Assembly (NCBI GenBank): GCA_964507325.1 | Contig: CAZDQL010000127.1 | Span: forward strand, 1-14,968 | Direction of reading: 5' to 3' | DNA length: 14,968 nucleotides | Source: CAZDQL01 sp964507325 | GTDB taxonomy: Bacteria; Planctomycetota; UBA1135; GCA-002686595 | Shown here: one piece after another, positions 13,009-14,968 of the stretch | Position numbering within the stretch: the first letter of the stretch is position 1 | Layout of the letters: each line of letters starts with the position of its first letter | Notes under the pieces: model-generated | What the model was told of the DNA's origin: nothing | What the model saw: the letters and a program-made list of their open reading frames with translations, nothing else | Databases searched by the model: none | Program-made: the position numbers and the translations under genes

Positions 13009-14565
13009 GTGATCCTCTCCCTCTTGATCTTCCTGCCCCTCCTGGGGGCGCTCCTGATCGCCGCGCTGCCGAGCGCCGAGGCGAAGCTCCTGCGCGGGAT
13101 CACCCTGGCGGTGACCGGCGCCGTGGCGCTGATCGGGGTGGGGCTCTTCGTCGTCTTCGACGGCGGTGTCGCCGCACCCCAGTTCACCGAGACCCTCGAC
13201 TGGTTCACCCTGGCGGGCGGCATCCAGGTGCGCTACGCCCTGGGGGTCGACGGGTTGTCGATCCTGCTCGTCACGCTGACGGCGATCCTGATGCCGATCG
13301 TGACGCTCTCCACCGCGGGGCACGTCAGCCAGCGCCACAAGGAGTTCATGGTGTGGCTGCTCGTCATGGAGACGGGCATGATGGGCGTCTTCCTGGCCCT
13401 GGACGTGGTGCTCTTCTACTTCTTCTGGGAGATCAGCCTCGTCCCGCTCTACTTCATCCTGGGCATCTGGGGCAGCGAGCAGCGCATCTACGCCACGATC
13501 AAGTTCTTCCTCTTCACCCTGTTCGGCAGCCTCTTGATGCTGATCGCGGTCATCGCGGCGGTGTACGGATCGGGCCAGACCGGCCTGGCGGAGATCACCA
13601 CTTGGGCGGCGAGCCAGCCCCTGTCGACCCAGGGCTGGCTCTTCGCCGGCTTCGCGATCGGCTTCGCCATCAAGGTGCCGGTGGTCCCCTTCCACACCTG
13701 GCTGGCGGACGCCCACACCCAGGCGCCCACCTCCGGCTCGGTGATCCTGGCCGGGGTGCTGCTCAAGATGGGCACCTACGGCCTGATCCGCTTCGGGATC
13801 CAGATGTTCCCGGCCGCCAGCGTCGCAGCGGCGCCGTGGTTCATGATCCTGGGCGTGATCGGGATCCTCTACGGGGCCTTCCTGGCGATGGCCCAGACCG
13901 ATGTGAAGCGGCTGATCGCCTGCTCCTCGGTCAGCCACCTGGGCTTCGTGGTGCTGGGCATGTTCGCCCTGACCGAGATCGGGATGCGCGGCAGCGTCGT
14001 GCAGATGGTCAACCACGGGCTGTCGACGGGCCTGCTCTTCATGCTCTTCGGCATCCTCTACGAGCGACGGCACACGCGCTCCATCGACCAATTCGGCGGG
14101 CTGGCGGCCAGCGTGCCCCTCTTCGCCTTCTTCTGGAGCTTCTCGATGCTGGCCAGCGTCGGGCTGCCGGGGCTGAACGGCTTCGTCGGGGAGTGGATGA
14201 TCCTGCTCGGCACCTTCGAGACCAGCCCGGTGATGGCGGGCCTGGGGGTGCTGGGGGTGATCTTCGGCGCGGTGTACCTCTTGATGGCCACCCGCAAGCT
14301 GCTCTTCGGACCGATGGTGCACCAGGAGAACCGCGGGATCCGGGATCTCTCGGGGCGCGAGCTCACGACGGTGATCCCCCTCTGCGCCCTGTGCCTCTGG
14401 ATCGGCGTGCAGCCGGCGGGGGTACTGGACAAGACCACCGCAACCCTGGATCAGATCGTGCAGGGGGTGCAGCAGGTGCAGCAGGACGAGGGCGATGCCC
14501 GGACCGGGAGGCTGGAGGTCCCCGAGCACCGCCTGCAGGGCGATTGGGCGGAGGACGAGCGATGA
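13009..14565 (+). CDS. nuoM: NADH-quinone oxidoreductase subunit M (antiporter-like)
   Basis: NuoM (518 aa) is the middle antiporter-like proton pump of the membrane arm. Conserved channel residues are E141 in YFFWEISLVPLYFILGIWG, K222 in FAIKVPVVPFHTWLADAHTQ, K253 in LLKMGTYGLIRFG, H336 in VNHGLSTGLLFMLFG and E394 in GLPGLNGFVGEWMILLG. The frame is open upstream into nuoL, but GTG 13009 is preferred: it follows nuoL by 4 nt, has GGGAG at 12995-12999, and gives the usual N-terminal helix (ILSLLIFLPLLGALL). The tail after about residue 455 is polar and glutamine-rich (QIVQGVQQVQQDEG) and not conserved. The stop overlaps the nuoN ATG. Confidence 0.97.
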   Translation: MILSLLIFLPLLGALLIAALPSAEAKLLRGITLAVTGAVALIGVGLFVVFDGGVAAPQFTETLDWFTLAGGIQVRYALGVDGLSILLVTLTAILMPIVTLSTAGHVSQRHKEFMVWLLVMETGMMGVFLALDVVLFYFFWEISLVPLYFILGIWGSEQRIYATIKFFLFTLFGSLLMLIAVIAAVYGSGQTGLAEITTWAASQPLSTQGWLFAGFAIGFAIKVPVVPFHTWLADAHTQAPTSGSVILAGVLLKMGTYGLIRFGIQMFPAASVAAAPWFMILGVIGILYGAFLAMAQTDVKRLIACSSVSHLGFVVLGMFALTEIGMRGSVVQMVNHGLSTGLLFMLFGILYERRHTRSIDQFGGLAASVPLFAFFWSFSMLASVGLPGLNGFVGEWMILLGTFETSPVMAGLGVLGVIFGAVYLLMATRKLLFGPMVHQENRGIRDLSGRELTTVIPLCALCLWIGVQPAGVLDKTTATLDQIVQGVQQVQQDEGDARTGRLEVPEHRLQGDWAEDER

Positions 14566-14968
14566 ACGCCGAACTGATCAAGAGCTACTTCGACGCCGAC
14601 GCCGACGCCATGGCGGCCCTCTCGCCGCTCTTGACCCTGACCGGGGGGATGCTGCTCCTGCTCCTGGTGGAGCTCTTCGAGAGGCTGCGCCCGGTGCGGC
14701 CGCTGCTCGCGGTCCTGACCCTCTTGGGAGCCGGATGGTGCCACGTGCAGCTCCTGGTCGAGCCCGTGGGCGAGGTCTTGGGGGGCACCTACGCCGCCGA
14801 CCGCCTGACCGCGGCCTGGGGGCTGATCTTCGTGGCCAGCGTGCTCGTGGCCTGGATCCACGCTCGGCGCTACTACCGCGTCGACCAGGGTTTCCTGGGA
14901 GAGCACGACATCCTGATGCTGGCCACCCCCATCGGGATGACGATGATGGCGGGGGCGCAGGACCTGAC
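14562..14968 (+). CDS. nuoN: NADH-quinone oxidoreductase subunit N, 5' part (runs off window)
   Basis: The frame opens with ATG at 14562 inside the nuoM stop (ATGA), with GGAGG at 14550-14554, 7 nt upstream, and stays open to the window end. It gives 135 residues of a protein expected to be about 480-500 aa. Visible are hydrophobic helices at about 18-37, 45-66 and 82-99, then the family motif near helix 4, seen here as HDILMLATPIGMTMMAGAQDL. The catalytic lysines and most helices lie outside the window. Gene order (directly after nuoM) and this motif identify it as nuoN, the third antiporter-like subunit. Confidence 0.9.
   Translation, partial: MNAELIKSYFDADADAMAALSPLLTLTGGMLLLLLVELFERLRPVRPLLAVLTLLGAGWCHVQLLVEPVGEVLGGTYAADRLTAAWGLIFVASVLVAWIHARRYYRVDQGFLGEHDILMLATPIGMTMMAGAQDL

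Noticed and set aside
12907..14529. 540-codon open frame on the minus strand, antisense to nuoM
   Set aside because: The translation is a low-complexity mix rich in H, D, E, Q and R, typical of the complement of a GC-rich membrane-protein gene. NuoM on the plus strand carries all family motifs.

Overview
The window is bacterial chromosomal DNA of high G+C (about two thirds or more G+C, estimated by eye). It is dominated by a complete or nearly complete nuo operon for the 14-subunit respiratory complex I (NADH:quinone oxidoreductase). The phylum cannot be fixed from this sequence. The canonical A-to-N gene order with separate nuoC and nuoD, heavy use of GTG starts, strong purine-rich ribosome-binding sites and a stand-alone secretin N-domain protein would fit Planctomycetota or another high-GC Gram-negative lineage. 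That is an inference with low certainty.

Layout. Positions 1-54 are an almost pure G run at the window edge, probably a sequencing or assembly artefact. A strong hairpin follows at 55-99. On the minus strand, 108-1052 encodes an exported protein built from secretin N-type domains but with no secretin barrel. A 207-bp divergent gap separates it from a plus-strand Mrp/NBP35-family Fe-S carrier ATPase (1260-2426). A 206-bp leader with two promoter candidates follows, and then nuoA, B, C, D, E, F, G, H, I, J, K, L, M and the first 135 codons of nuoN, which runs off the window end. Nuo junctions are overlapping or nearly so (ATGA, GTGA or TGATG overlaps, and gaps of 15, 4 and 4 nt), so the block reads as one translationally coupled transcript.

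How the genes fit together. NuoE-F-G form the NADH-oxidising arm (FMN and clusters N3, N1a, N1b, N4, N5, N7). NuoB-C-D-I form the connecting module (N6a, N6b, N2 and the quinone site). NuoH-A-J-K and the antiporter-like NuoL-M-N form the proton-pumping membrane arm. All ligands for nine Fe-S clusters, including the optional N7, are visible. The neighbouring Mrp protein could supply Fe-S clusters to this complex, as the related Ind1/NUBPL does in mitochondria, but it lacks the family's usual CxxC cluster motif.

I did not find a new multi-gene system here. The points most worth a second look are the short NuoG (489 aa) that keeps N7 but has lost most of the molybdopterin-oxidoreductase-like domain, the Mrp protein whose CxxC is replaced by a cysteine-free insert, the Mrp-nuo adjacency, and the barrel-less secretin-like protein.
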